Origin: an uncultured Lachnospiraceae bacterium
GTDB lineage: Bacteria > Bacillota > Clostridia > Lachnospirales > Lachnospiraceae
Direction of reading: 5' to 3'
DNA length: 64,000 nucleotides
Assembly: GCA_934432595.1 (NCBI GenBank)
Contig: CAKRYR010000010.1
Span: forward strand, 1 to 64,000
This document shows, piece by piece, positions 8,392-17,765 of the stretch. Made by a program: the position numbers and the translations under genes. The notes under the pieces were generated by a model, which saw only the letters and a program-made list of their open reading frames with translations, searched no databases and was not told where the DNA came from. The number at the start of each line of letters is the position of its first letter. Position 1 is the first letter of the stretch.

Positions 8392-9852
8392 CTAACTTAA
8401 ACTTAATTGTTCAACTGTAGAAGATAACTTATTCATCACATCAAATGTATGATTTGTCTTTTCTTTATTTTTCTTATTCAAATCATAAGCTTCTTCTATA
8501 TAAGCAGTAACTTCTTCTGTCTCAGCAGAAAGTTGTTCAATATGCTCCATAACTTCATTATTATATTTAACAACATCTGTTGTGCTAACTAATATATTAT
8601 CCATATCTCTTCCTAAATTGCTAATTTCCATTTCCATATCATTAAAATTATTCATTGTGCTATCAATAGTTCTATTCTCACTTTCTATTGAATCAGCAAC
8701 TTGATTAACTAGTTTTTGTGCTTTAATAGCGTCATTTTCAAGTGTTTTCGCAATATGTCCTATATTTGTAGTAAGTGTTGCTGTCTCATCAGAAAGTTTT
8801 CGTATTTCCTCTGCCACTATAGCAAATCCCTTACCAGCTTCTCCTGCTCTAGCACTTTCAATTGATGCATTTAAAGAAAGTAGATTCGTCTGATCTGAAA
8901 TATCTGTTATTCCATCTGTTATCTTCTTTACATTTCTAACATTATTTACAAAAACCTCTATTGCATTTAATACCTTATTAGTTACATCTATTATCTCTGT
9001 TGATTTTGCCCTTAATTCTTTTAAAGAATCCTTACTCTTATTTACCCCTTTAATAGATTGATTTGTTGTATTTTTAGCTTCATTTGTATCATTTGCAACT
9101 CTGTCTATCAAATCTGTTATTTTCATTGTCATCTCTGTTTGTACTTCAATACTATTTGCATTAGATGTATTACCTTCTGCAATTCTATCAAATATTAAAT
9201 TAGAATTCTCAGTTAATTCATCCAATTCTGTAATAAGCCCATTTCCTTCTTTAACGCCTTCTTTAACTCTATTAGCAGTATTAAGTAAATCTTCCATAAG
9301 TTTTTGTGTTTTATCATTAGCAACATTTATTGCTGCCATTTTTTCATCACTATACCTAATTATTACCACTGTCACAAAGCTTAACGAAACACAAAATACA
9401 GTTACACATGCTACTTGCATTAATAAAGCAGACAAATTTACTGGCGTTCCATCTGGCATTTCACCTGTCATAAAACATCTCAAAGCTGATATAATATTAA
9501 CTACTAAAATAAAAATTGCAGCAACTAATGAATATTTAAAATTGTAATATAAAATATACAAAGGTGCTAAAGCTAATGCCGCTACAAAGGCAATATTCAA
9601 TTCTGTATAAAATACTAGTGCAATATATACCACACAATTACAAATAAAAATTAAATATTTATAATTTACGCTCTCTGGATCCCTTTTAAAATAAAATACT
9701 TGCCATGTAGTTGCCACAAATGATATTACTGTTAGCACTAGATAAGAGTTCATAGACAATAATCCTAACTTAAAAAATATAATATATATAATTATCAATA
9801 CAACATTAACTGCTCCCATAAACATACAAGAAATTCTATTTAAAAATCTCAT
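8392..9852 (-). CDS. Methyl-accepting chemotaxis protein with polytopic membrane sensor
   Basis: A 486-residue receptor. The N-terminal ~170 residues form about six hydrophobic helices without a periplasmic ligand domain, so sensing is probably within or at the membrane. A long cytoplasmic coiled coil follows, with the conserved MCP hairpin tip (around ISDQTNLLSLNASIESARAG and GKGFAIVAEEIRKLSDET) that binds CheW and CheA. There is no clear HAMP domain. AAGGAGCG precedes the ATG. No other chemotaxis or flagellar gene is near, so it is an orphan receptor in this window. The ligand is unknown. Confidence 0.9.
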   Translation of the reverse strand: MRFLNRISCMFMGAVNVVLIIIYIIFFKLGLLSMNSYLVLTVISFVATTWQVFYFKRDPESVNYKYLIFICNCVVYIALVFYTELNIAFVAALALAPLYILYYNFKYSLVAAIFILVVNIISALRCFMTGEMPDGTPVNLSALLMQVACVTVFCVSLSFVTVVIIRYSDEKMAAINVANDKTQKLMEDLLNTANRVKEGVKEGNGLITELDELTENSNLIFDRIAEGNTSNANSIEVQTEMTMKITDLIDRVANDTNEAKNTTNQSIKGVNKSKDSLKELRAKSTEIIDVTNKVLNAIEVFVNNVRNVKKITDGITDISDQTNLLSLNASIESARAGEAGKGFAIVAEEIRKLSDETATLTTNIGHIAKTLENDAIKAQKLVNQVADSIESENRTIDSTMNNFNDMEMEISNLGRDMDNILVSTTDVVKYNNEVMEHIEQLSAETEEVTAYIEEAYDLNKKNKEKTNHTFDVMNKLSSTVEQLSLS

Positions 9853-9945
9853 AAATAAATTCGCTCCTTATCATTCCATACTATTATTTATTATCGTTTA
9901 TTATATTACATTCCTTAATAGAATCTCTTTAAACTAAATAAGAAA

Positions 9946-9990
9946 AAATTGCTTGCAGCACTCTTGCGCACGAATAAAAACACAATTTCC
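9946..9990. repeat. Diverged copy of the palindromic intergenic repeat
   Basis: The order of short blocks TTGCTTGC, ACTCTTGCGCACGA and AACACAATTTCC parallels the unit at 8256-8330, although the hairpins are no longer intact. It is read as a decayed second copy. The match is by eye only. Confidence 0.3.
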
Positions 9991-10003
9991 TATTAAAAAA
10001 CAA

Positions 10004-10076
10004 AGAGTCCTTAGCATTAACAACCTTCTCTAAGTCACAAAACATTAGAGAACATTTATTAAATACTAAGAACTCT
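10004..10076 (-). terminator. Long imperfect terminator hairpin after pgi
   Basis: The arms (AGAGTCCTTAGCATTAA at 10004-10020 and TTAAATACTAAGAACTCT at 10059-10076) pair with a few mismatches across a 38-nt loop. Beyond the stem the minus strand reads TTTGTTTTTT. It follows the pgi stop at 10110. Confidence 0.6.
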
Positions 10077-10109
10077 TATCACATCAAACTAATTATACAT
10101 ACTATAATT

Positions 10110-11459
10110 TTATAATCTCTTTAATAGCTCTTGTCTTTGAGCCTCAAAACCAGGTTTACCAAGTAAAGCAAACATATTCTTCTTATAGCTTTCTACACCT
10201 GGTTGATCAAATGGATTAACACCTAAAATGTATCCACTTACACCACAAGCAAATTCAAAGAAATAGAATAATTGTCCAAGATAATATTCATTTTGCTCTG
10301 GGATATTAATCTTTAAGTTTGGAACGTTGCCATCTGTATGAGCTAACATAGTTCCTTTCATAGCACTTTGGTTAATAAACTCTACTGTCTTACCTGCAAG
10401 ATAGTTAAGACCATCTAAATCTACTTCTTCCTCTTCAAGAACAATCTCTTCTGGAGATTTCTCAAGATTAAGAACTGTCTCAAACATAGTTCTTTGACCA
10501 TCTTGTATAAATTGTCCCATTGAATGAAGATCTGTTGTAAGATCTACTGCTGCTGGGAATATACCTTTTTGATCTTTTCCTTCGCTTTCTCCATATAATT
10601 GCTTCCACCATTCACTTACATAATGAATTGATGGTTCATAGTTAGCCAATACTTCAATACTTTTACCTTTTCTTAACAATATGTTACGAATTGCTGCATA
10701 CTTCATTGCATCATTTTCTTCAAATGAATTATTTAAGCAAATCTCTCTCATTGAAGCTGCACCTTCCATAAGTTTAGTAATATCCGCCCCACTAACTGCT
10801 ATTGGGAGTAAACCAACTGCTGTAAGAACTGAATAACGTCCACCTACATCATCAGGAACTACAAAGCTTTCATATCCTTCTTCATTTGCAAGATTCTTAA
10901 GAGCTCCTCTTACCTTATCAGTTGTAGCATATATTCTCTTATTAGCTTCCTCTTTACCATATTTTTCAATAAGCATTTTCTTAAATACTCTAAATGCGAT
11001 TGCTGGTTCAGTTGTTGTACCAGATTTACTAATCATATTAATTGAAAAATCTCTATCACCAATAACATCTATTAAATGTTTAATATAAGTACTACTAATG
11101 TTATTACCAACATAATATATCTCTGGAGTCTTTCTTACCTCTTTAGATACTGTATTATAAAATTGATGTCTTAAGAACTCAATAGCTGCTCTTGCTCCTA
11201 AGTAAGAACCACCGATACCAATTACTAATAATACATCTGAATCATGTTTAATCTTATCTGCTGCTTTCAATATACGGGCAAATTCATCTTTATCATAATT
11301 AACTGGAAGGTCAATCCATCCTAAAAAGTCATTACCTGCTCCTGTCTTATTCACTAACTCTTCTTTTGCAGCCTCAGCTAATTTCTTAGCATACTTTACT
11401 TCATCATCTGATATAAATTTTTTAGCTGTTGAATAATCAAATGTAACTTTACTACTCAA
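10110..11459 (-). CDS. pgi: Glucose-6-phosphate isomerase
   Basis: Interconverts glucose-6-phosphate and fructose-6-phosphate in the cytoplasm. The frame is open to a GTG at 11468, but AAGGAG lies 8 nt before the TTG at 11459, which gives the usual start MSSKVTFDYS and 449 residues. Family signatures are clear: VIGIGGSYLGARAAIEFL, the SIS-domain phosphate-binding loop NMISKSGTTTEPAIAFR, DDVGGRYSVLTAVGLLP, and the C-terminal GVESYKKNMFALLGKPG. It links the maltodextrin-degrading genes later in the window to glycolysis but is a separate transcription unit. Confidence 0.95.
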   Translation of the reverse strand: MSSKVTFDYSTAKKFISDDEVKYAKKLAEAAKEELVNKTGAGNDFLGWIDLPVNYDKDEFARILKAADKIKHDSDVLLVIGIGGSYLGARAAIEFLRHQFYNTVSKEVRKTPEIYYVGNNISSTYIKHLIDVIGDRDFSINMISKSGTTTEPAIAFRVFKKMLIEKYGKEEANKRIYATTDKVRGALKNLANEEGYESFVVPDDVGGRYSVLTAVGLLPIAVSGADITKLMEGAASMREICLNNSFEENDAMKYAAIRNILLRKGKSIEVLANYEPSIHYVSEWWKQLYGESEGKDQKGIFPAAVDLTTDLHSMGQFIQDGQRTMFETVLNLEKSPEEIVLEEEEVDLDGLNYLAGKTVEFINQSAMKGTMLAHTDGNVPNLKINIPEQNEYYLGQLFYFFEFACGVSGYILGVNPFDQPGVESYKKNMFALLGKPGFEAQRQELLKRL

Positions 11460-11570
11460 TTTCAACACTCCTTCTGTTTATATAAATAATTTACTAAAAT
11501 ATCAAATCTTCCTGCCAAATTTTTACTGTCATCGATACCAAAAATATTGTAACAAAAGGCAACAAATTTA

Positions 11571-12416
11571 TCAAGCAAAATATTGCTTAAATAAACTATT
11601 AATAATATCTTGTTTATCTTCATCAGCTAAAGTATTAACTTTCTCCTGTATTCTGTTTTCATTTCTTCGATAATTCTGCTTGTCCATATATTCAGATAAA
11701 TACCCTAAATTATCTTTTTTCTTATCCACATCTATCGGATTTAATTTCATTGTATCATTCAATCTATTTACTTCATTACCCATATTACTTATATTCTCTA
11801 TATTATCTAAAAGATCATTTTCAATATTTTTAGCGACAACACCTAAATCACCACCATCAACAACCGCTTTAATCTCATTACTTCTTCTATTATTTATCTT
11901 ATCTCTCCTAACTTGGGTCAACTCCTCCTTTTTCTTATTCATTTGAATAATATTTTCTATGTAATCTCTTATATTTACCTTGGCTACTTCCTCTAATTTG
12001 TAGTTATCCACACTACAACCTATACTAAACAATCCACCAACTATCATAATTCCTAACATAACTGTCCACAAAATATCTTTAATGCTACACTCTAGATAAA
12101 CCCCATAAACAGTAGCCATACTCCATGTTATAAATAAAAAATTTAAAAGATTTCCACAAATTCTATGAATTGTGTATAACTTTAATCCACAAAATTCATA
12201 ATTATTAACATGCTTATCCACAAAGTTATCAACATTATACACATTTTTCCTATTATTCCTAATATTTTTCAATTTTTTATCTTGTGTATTTCCTATATTC
12301 TCTGATTCTTTAACTAATTTATAGTATCCGCTTTTTTGCATTATAATAAATACAACAGTTAATAGGACCTCAATAGTTAAAATAAAAAATATTGCATTAT
12401 TACTGTATAAATACAT
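11571..12416 (-). CDS. Hypothetical membrane protein
   Basis: 281 residues, not recognised. It has a hydrophobic helix at about 9-26, a Lys/Asn-rich loop, two further helices at about 88-108 and 113-133, and then a long, highly charged, probably helical cytoplasmic tail (NIIQMNKKKEELTQVRRDK, then Asn/Asp-rich stretches ending DEDKQDIINSLFKQYFA). GAGGGAG stands 7 nt before the ATG, so it is very probably translated. It lies alone between pgi and mtnN. The charged tail might bind nucleic acid or a partner protein, but that is a guess. Confidence 0.6.
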   Translation of the reverse strand: MYLYSNNAIFFILTIEVLLTVVFIIMQKSGYYKLVKESENIGNTQDKKLKNIRNNRKNVYNVDNFVDKHVNNYEFCGLKLYTIHRICGNLLNFLFITWSMATVYGVYLECSIKDILWTVMLGIMIVGGLFSIGCSVDNYKLEEVAKVNIRDYIENIIQMNKKKEELTQVRRDKINNRRSNEIKAVVDGGDLGVVAKNIENDLLDNIENISNMGNEVNRLNDTMKLNPIDVDKKKDNLGYLSEYMDKQNYRRNENRIQEKVNTLADEDKQDIINSLFKQYFA

Positions 12417-12661
12417 ATCTGATCTCCCTCTTTCTAATAAATTTTCGATACTCTGATTATATCAAAATTATTAAGAAATAAAAGGAAAATCGTTCGTGTA
12501 TTTACGACAGCATATGCAATATTTTTCTATATTTCTACCTATTTTTATTCAATTATATTTATTACGACAATCTTCTATCTCTAATTTTATATTTTTTTTA
12601 TAATTAATTATCTATTAGAGAATCACAAATACATCTACATTTATATCAAAAGTATAATTTT

Positions 12662-13360
12662 CTAACTTATATTCGCCAACATATCTAATAACATATTTGA
12701 TAAATTAACTATTGCTTCCTCCTTAAAATCTTCATATGTTACCTTAGCACTTCCATCTGCCTTATCTGATATTGCTCTTAAAATAAGAAAAGGAACATTA
12801 TTAAGATATGCCGTTTGTCCAATAGATACTCCCTCCATCTCAGCACATGTTCCATTGAATTCTTTAACAAGCCAATCTTTCTTTTCTTTACTAGCTATAA
12901 ATTGGTCTCCACTTAGTACTCTTCCTTCAACAACATTTATATCATATTTTTTCCCACTATCTAATGCTAACTTAATTAATTTTGCATCTCCCTTAAATAT
13001 TGACTCTTCCATTCTAGGTATCATTCCATATTTATCTCCAAATGCTGTTGTATCCATATCATGATTTAATGTATCTTTAGATACAACAATATCTCCTATA
13101 TTAAGATTATTATCTAATGCACCTGCCACTCCTGAATTAATAATTACATTTACATTAAACTCACTTATTAATATCTGTGAGCAAACTGCCGCGTTTATCT
13201 TACCTATTCCACATTTTACAACAATTACATCCTTACCTGATAAATTTCCCACATAGTAAGACATTCCTGCCTTTTTTACAACCTCTTTATTTGTCATCTT
13301 ATTTATAAGAATTCCTACCTCTTCATCCATTGCTCCAATAATTCCAACTCTATACTTCAC
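12662..13360 (-). CDS. mtnN: 5'-methylthioadenosine/S-adenosylhomocysteine nucleosidase
   Basis: Hydrolyses methylthioadenosine and S-adenosylhomocysteine to adenine plus the thioribose product, recycling by-products of methylation and polyamine synthesis. 232 residues, the family's usual length. Motifs: GIIGAMDEEV (catalytic Glu at 14), VVKCGIGKINAA, the strand NSGVAGALD, CAEMEG (ribose-binding Glu) and the catalytic Asp in LRAISDKADG. The start is GTG with GGAGG 7 nt upstream. It is divergent from the TSCPD gene. Confidence 0.93.
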   Translation of the reverse strand: MKYRVGIIGAMDEEVGILINKMTNKEVVKKAGMSYYVGNLSGKDVIVVKCGIGKINAAVCSQILISEFNVNVIINSGVAGALDNNLNIGDIVVSKDTLNHDMDTTAFGDKYGMIPRMEESIFKGDAKLIKLALDSGKKYDINVVEGRVLSGDQFIASKEKKDWLVKEFNGTCAEMEGVSIGQTAYLNNVPFLILRAISDKADGSAKVTYEDFKEEAIVNLSNMLLDMLANIS

Positions 13361-13564
13361 ACAATTCCTCCATTTTATTTATTTAAATAATAAACTATTC
13401 AGCTTACAGTATTTCAGTTATTATTTTATACTTGATAATATTTTACATTTATTATAAAATCTATTATTATAAAATTAGTATACAAATGAATATTTACTAT
13501 TCATTAATAATACATTCATTACTATAACATTAAATTAATAATGTGTCAAAACGGAGGTATATAT

Positions 13565-13807
13565 ATGAAGTACAAAACTAAAGGTACATGTTGTACTGAA
13601 ATAGATTTCGAAGTAGAAGATAATAAAGTTAAATCTGTAAACTTTATTGGCGGTTGCAATGGTAATCTAAAAGGAATATCTAGTCTTGTTGAAGGTATGG
13701 ACATAGATGATGTCATTAATAAACTTGAAGGAACATCTTGTGGTTTTAAATCTACTTCATGTCCTGATCAATTTGCAAAAGCTTTAAAAGAATATAAAAC
13801 TAATTAG
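13565..13807 (+). CDS. TSCPD domain protein (TIGR03905-like)
   Basis: An 80-residue cysteine-rich protein from the ATG at 13565 (MKYKTKGTCCTEID), chosen because GGAGGT lies 7 nt upstream. It contains the family-defining TSCPD near the C-terminus (CGFKSTSCPDQFAKAL) and Cys residues in GTCCTEI and IGGCNGNL that could bind a metal. The same fold occurs as the C-terminal part of some vitamin B12-dependent ribonucleotide reductases; the stand-alone protein has no established function. It lies 52 nt before the murG-type gene and is probably co-transcribed with it. Confidence 0.85.
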   Translation: MKYKTKGTCCTEIDFEVEDNKVKSVNFIGGCNGNLKGISSLVEGMDIDDVINKLEGTSCGFKSTSCPDQFAKALKEYKTN

Positions 13808-13859
13808 TTTAATAAAATAATTAATTTAATAATAAGTTATTTAACATTGGAGGTTAAAT

Positions 13860-14927
13860 ATGAAAAAAATAGTTTTAACAGGTGGCGGAACGGCAGGACA
13901 TGTAACACCAAATATAGCACTAATTCCTGCCTTACAAAAAGAAGGTTATGAAATTCATTATATAGGTTCCTATAACGGAATAGAAAAGAAGCTTCTTGAA
14001 GATTTAAACATTCCTTACTATGGTATATCTTCTGGAAAACTTCGTAGATATTTTGATGTTAAAAACTTTCAGGATCCTTTTAGAGTTGTAAAAGGATATA
14101 CACAAGCAAGCAAATTACTAAAAAGACTTAAACCTGATGTTGTCTTTTCAAAAGGTGGTTTTGTCACAGTCCCTGTAGTATTAGCAGCAAAACGCCGTGG
14201 TATACCTACCATTCTTCATGAATCAGATATTACTCCTGGATTAGCTAATAAAATATGTATTCCTTGTGCAAATAAAGTATGTGCTAATTTTCCAGAAACA
14301 CTTCGTCATTTACCTGCAGATAAAGCAGTTCTTACAGGCACACCTATACGTAGTGAATTATTTGAAGGTAATAAAGAACGTGGATTAACATTTGCAGGAT
14401 TAACTGATGATAAACCTGTTATTCTTGTAATAGGTGGTAGCCTTGGTTCAGCAGCAATAAATGAAGCAGTTCGTAAGGCTTTACCTGAATTATTAAAGAA
14501 ATATCATGTTATTCATCTATGTGGTAAAAATAAAGTATATGATTCACTTGTTGGTACACCTGGATATGTTCAATACGAATATGTTTCTGAAGAATTATGC
14601 GATTTATTAAGTTGTGCATCAGCAGTAATCTCTCGTGCCGGAGCCAATGTAATCTGTGAGTTAGTTGCTTTACATAAGCCAAATATTCTTATTCCTTTAT
14701 CTGCCGCTGCTAGCAGAGGAGATCAAATACTTAATGCTGAGTCTTTTAGAAAGCAAGGTTTTAGCCACGTAATTCAAGAAGAAGATCTTACAAAAGAATC
14801 TCTACTTGCTGGAATTGATGAAATACTTAATAATAAAATAGAATATATAGAAAGTATGAAACTAAATACAGCTCATGATTCAATAAAAATTATTGTAGAT
14901 TTAATCAATGAGCAATGTAATAAATAA
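13860..14927 (+). CDS. murG: MurG: UDP-GlcNAc--lipid I GlcNAc transferase
   Basis: Transfers GlcNAc to lipid I to make lipid II at the inner face of the membrane. 355 residues with TGGGTAGHVTPNIAL at the N-terminus (donor/acceptor loop), a middle section FSKGGFVTVPVVLAA, the second G-loop VIGGSLGSAAINEAV, and the C-terminal GT28 signature SRAGANVICELVALHKPNILIP followed by RGDQILNA. GGAGG is present upstream. It is away from any division and cell wall cluster, so it could be a second, paralogous MurG; the motifs are intact either way. It ends at a strong shared terminator. Confidence 0.92.
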   Translation: MKKIVLTGGGTAGHVTPNIALIPALQKEGYEIHYIGSYNGIEKKLLEDLNIPYYGISSGKLRRYFDVKNFQDPFRVVKGYTQASKLLKRLKPDVVFSKGGFVTVPVVLAAKRRGIPTILHESDITPGLANKICIPCANKVCANFPETLRHLPADKAVLTGTPIRSELFEGNKERGLTFAGLTDDKPVILVIGGSLGSAAINEAVRKALPELLKKYHVIHLCGKNKVYDSLVGTPGYVQYEYVSEELCDLLSCASAVISRAGANVICELVALHKPNILIPLSAAASRGDQILNAESFRKQGFSHVIQEEDLTKESLLAGIDEILNNKIEYIESMKLNTAHDSIKIIVDLINEQCNK

Positions 14928-14974
14928 TTATTTTTAATAAAATGTTGCACAACTTAGTTGTAACTTATAGACTA

Positions 14975-15019
14975 AAAAGAAATGAGATACAATTTAACTC
15001 TTTGTATCTCATTTCTTTT
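14975..15019. terminator. Bidirectional terminator between murG and the HIT gene
   Basis: A perfect 18-bp stem (14975-14992 with 15002-15019) with a 9-nt loop, flanked by A-runs on one side and T-runs on the other. It can end both the plus-strand murG transcript and the minus-strand HIT transcript. Confidence 0.9.
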
Positions 15020-15062
15020 ATTATCAAAATAATTACATTTTAGTATTCTAATCTCAATATTA

Positions 15063-15476
15063 TTATTTTAATCTCTGTCCAATAGACTTAGCAAGCTCTG
15101 TTAAAGAGTCTGTATCACTCTTACCTTGATTCCATCTAATACTTATATCATCACTATAGTATCTTGGAATTATATGCATATGTAAATGGAAAACTGTTTG
15201 ACCTGCTGCCTCACCATTATTCTGTAATATATTAATTCCATCACAATCTAGTTCATCTTTCAATGCAGTTGCTAACTTCTTAGCAAGAACATATATTTTA
15301 GATGCAGTAGCATCACTTAATTCATATACATTAGCTGCATGCTCTTTAGGTAAAATTATCATATGTCCCTCAGATGCAGGTGATATATCCATAATTACTC
15401 TAAAATCATCATCTTCATATACAGTAGCTGATGGTATCTCTCCCTTAGCTATTTTACAAAAAATACAATCATTCAT
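15063..15476 (-). CDS. HIT family protein (HinT-like nucleotide hydrolase)
   Basis: 137 residues with the histidine-triad motif HLHMHIIPR near the C-terminus and the N-terminal DCIFCKIAKGEIPS that carries the metal- and fold-stabilising Cys residues. HIT proteins of this branch hydrolyse purine nucleoside phosphoramidates or act as general nucleotide-binding hydrolases. GGAGG lies just before the ATG. The gene is downstream of the flavodoxin-SCP2 gene on the same strand but separated by a hairpin at 15554-15582. Confidence 0.92.
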   Translation of the reverse strand: MNDCIFCKIAKGEIPSATVYEDDDFRVIMDISPASEGHMIILPKEHAANVYELSDATASKIYVLAKKLATALKDELDCDGINILQNNGEAAGQTVFHLHMHIIPRYYSDDISIRWNQGKSDTDSLTELAKSIGQRLK

Positions 15477-15553
15477 AATAATCCTCCATTCTATTTTAAA
15501 TTCTGTTATTAATATCTTTTTGTACTTTTACTCTATTAATTAATCATTATTTT

Positions 15554-15582
15554 GTAACATTCAGCCAATGGCCAAACGTTAC
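15554..15582. repeat. Small hairpin repeat, copy A
   Basis: The sequence GTAACATTCAGCCAATGG followed by CCAAACGTTAC folds on itself and closely matches a second hairpin at 17738-17765. It sits between the flavodoxin-SCP2 stop and the HIT start. A terminator role is possible but there is no T-run. Confidence 0.55.
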
Positions 15583-15588
15583 ATCAAT

Positions 15589-16590
15589 TTAACAATTTAT
15601 TATTTCAAACCTAAATGCTGAATCAAACATCCTTAATGTATTAAAATTACCCTTTGCAGTAATCTCTCCTGACATAAAAGCTGATTGGAATGTCATCTGT
15701 GCATTTACTATTTTTCTAAACTTTTCCCTCTCAGTTGTAACCAAGACATCAGGATTATCTTCCTCTCCATAATAGCAATTTAACTTATCTTCATTTACAT
15801 TAATTATCAACATATTATCTTTATCTGTAAACCTTATAGCATATGTACCAGAAAATCCTTGAACTGGTGTAAAATTACGTTTCAAATTTTCTATAAATTC
15901 ATCATCTTGCTCTTCATCCCCCCAAAGCATTTCCTTAAACATATCTGTTAACTCTTTAATGTCTTCCTTTTGCTTCTGTACATATGTATCATCTGACACG
16001 TACATAGATAGCTGCTCACTTTCCTGTGGTGTAAGATTAAGAGCTGTTGTCTTAAGTAAACTCTCTTTAACGGCACTATTGCTAGTCGGTAATGTTGTTA
16101 ATCTTTGGCTTACCGCTCTATAAAAGTTTTCAGCCTTCTTTTCTATAATTTTAATATATTCCTTATTCTTTTCTAATATTGAAACATCTTCTATATATCC
16201 GCATAGTCCATCACATGGTATACCTCCAAGTAATTCCCATGCTTTAATTAATGATGCTTGTCCATCTCTTTCTCCATATGTACTTGCCATAACAACTGGA
16301 AGCATATATATATTAGCTATCTTACTTTTATCTCCATAAAACCAGCATGCATCTAAGAAGGATTGCATATATCCACCTATTCCAAACCACTCTACTGTAG
16401 TAGCTAAAATTACCCCATCTGCTTCTTTCAAAGTTTTATGTAAAGGAGTAATAGCTTTTGTATCTGTGTATAAATTGTATCTTTCAACTTCCACTCTCAA
16501 ATCTTCTAATACTTCTGTAATTTTATCGATTACAAATATAGTTGGATCATCAACTAATCCTCTTCCACCATAATATATGTTGATTTTCAT
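15589..16590 (-). CDS. Flavodoxin-like/NADPH-dependent FMN reductase fused to an SCP2 domain
   Basis: 333 residues in two parts. Residues 1 to about 165 look like a flavodoxin-fold oxidoreductase: N-terminal beta strand, DGVILATTVEWFGIGGYMQSFLDAC, which resembles the FMN-binding loop and dimer face of NADPH-dependent FMN reductases, then SLIKAWELLGGI. After a helical linker, residues 225-333 look like an SCP2 sterol-carrier domain (FSGTYAIRFTDKDNMLIINV and FQSAFMSGEITAKGNF), a hydrophobic-ligand pocket. Fusion suggests a redox enzyme acting on a lipophilic substrate, which is inference. GGAGG precedes the ATG. It follows the rhomboid gene by 14 nt and is probably co-transcribed. Confidence 0.78.
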   Translation of the reverse strand: MKINIYYGGRGLVDDPTIFVIDKITEVLEDLRVEVERYNLYTDTKAITPLHKTLKEADGVILATTVEWFGIGGYMQSFLDACWFYGDKSKIANIYMLPVVMASTYGERDGQASLIKAWELLGGIPCDGLCGYIEDVSILEKNKEYIKIIEKKAENFYRAVSQRLTTLPTSNSAVKESLLKTTALNLTPQESEQLSMYVSDDTYVQKQKEDIKELTDMFKEMLWGDEEQDDEFIENLKRNFTPVQGFSGTYAIRFTDKDNMLIINVNEDKLNCYYGEEDNPDVLVTTEREKFRKIVNAQMTFQSAFMSGEITAKGNFNTLRMFDSAFRFEIINC

Positions 16591-16604
16591 AAATTACCTC
16601 CACA

Positions 16605-17666
16605 TCACTTGCTAGAACGTTTCTTCATATACCTAAACAAGGTATAAATCAATCCCATAAAAACTCCTGCAAAAATTCCACCTATATGTGCTGCATTATC
16701 AATCTCTGAACTAGATAATCCAGACCATATAACTAATACCACATATATTAATAATCTTCTACCACTTATACTTGCACCATCTGCTCTAGATGTAATCAAT
16801 AATGCCATTAACATTCCTACGATACCAAATATAGCACCCGAAGCACCTGCGGCATATACATCTTGTCCTATTCTCATATTATAAACCATAGAAGTTAATC
16901 CCGCAATAATGCCAGTTACAAAATATGAAATAAATACCCATTTTTTTCCTACTATTTTCTCTAAGAAGGTTCCTATTACACAAAGTGTAATCATATTGTT
17001 AAAGATATGATCTATATCCCAATGTAAAAACATACTAGTTATTAACCTATACCATTGCCCATCATTTAATACTTTCTTCCAGTTAAGGGCACCATTATCC
17101 ATTATCTGCTGAAATAATTCATCGCTGAAAAAATAGCTTACAAAAAATATAACAATATTAATTAAAGATAAAATAATAGGCACACTCTTAATATAATATT
17201 TTATATTTTTCTTAAGAGTTGTTATATCCATTTTCTGATTTGAACTTTTCCTATTCAAGCTAACATAATTATTAATATATTCAGATATATCTACACATAT
17301 TTTAACAAACTCTTCTGTTCTTGTCTCAGGCATCATAATTCGTTTGCCTTTAGTATCTACAATTACCTTAGCCTCTTCTATATCATATTCATTATTCTCA
17401 TCTATATACAATTGACTAATATATTTAACATCCTTACCGCAAGTTAAAACCATACTCTTATCAACGCCACAACCTGAACCCATAATTCCTTTATATAATT
17501 GCTTCAAAATATTACTAAACTGTTGTGAAGATATTGTTTCTTGATTTTCTAAATTCAATACACAATATATGATTCTAGCACGATAAAACACTTTCAATTC
17601 CTCTATATTAATCTCAATTTCATCATAATTATTATCTATAAAATACTGTTCAATTACTCTATGCAT
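16605..17666 (-). CDS. Rhomboid family intramembrane serine protease
   Basis: 353 residues. The N-terminal ~150 are a soluble cytoplasmic domain of unknown role. From about residue 165 there are six to seven transmembrane helices with the rhomboid signatures: the N/H-containing loop HWDIDHIFNNMITL, the catalytic Ser in GASGAIFGIVG, and the catalytic His in NAAHIGGIFAG. It would cleave type I-like membrane proteins within the bilayer. GGAGG stands before the ATG. It is the next gene downstream of the Tad pilus genes on the same strand, separated by a hairpin; whether it processes a pilus component is speculation. Confidence 0.92.
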   Translation of the reverse strand: MHRVIEQYFIDNNYDEIEINIEELKVFYRARIIYCVLNLENQETISSQQFSNILKQLYKGIMGSGCGVDKSMVLTCGKDVKYISQLYIDENNEYDIEEAKVIVDTKGKRIMMPETRTEEFVKICVDISEYINNYVSLNRKSSNQKMDITTLKKNIKYYIKSVPIILSLINIVIFFVSYFFSDELFQQIMDNGALNWKKVLNDGQWYRLITSMFLHWDIDHIFNNMITLCVIGTFLEKIVGKKWVFISYFVTGIIAGLTSMVYNMRIGQDVYAAGASGAIFGIVGMLMALLITSRADGASISGRRLLIYVVLVIWSGLSSSEIDNAAHIGGIFAGVFMGLIYTLFRYMKKRSSK

Positions 17667-17737
17667 TATATTCCTCCAGACATCTCTGACTGTAAAGCAT
17701 TATAACACACTATATCTATCTCTTACAAGAATTTCAT

Positions 17738-17765
17738 TAACAGTTCAGCTATGGCTGAACGTTAC
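17738..17765. repeat. Small hairpin repeat, copy B
   Basis: GTTCAGC (17743-17749) pairs with GCTGAAC (17754-17760) and the flanks TAACA and GTTAC match copy A at 15554-15582. It overlaps the stop codon of the last pseudopilin gene and may mark the end of the Tad transcript. Confidence 0.6.
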
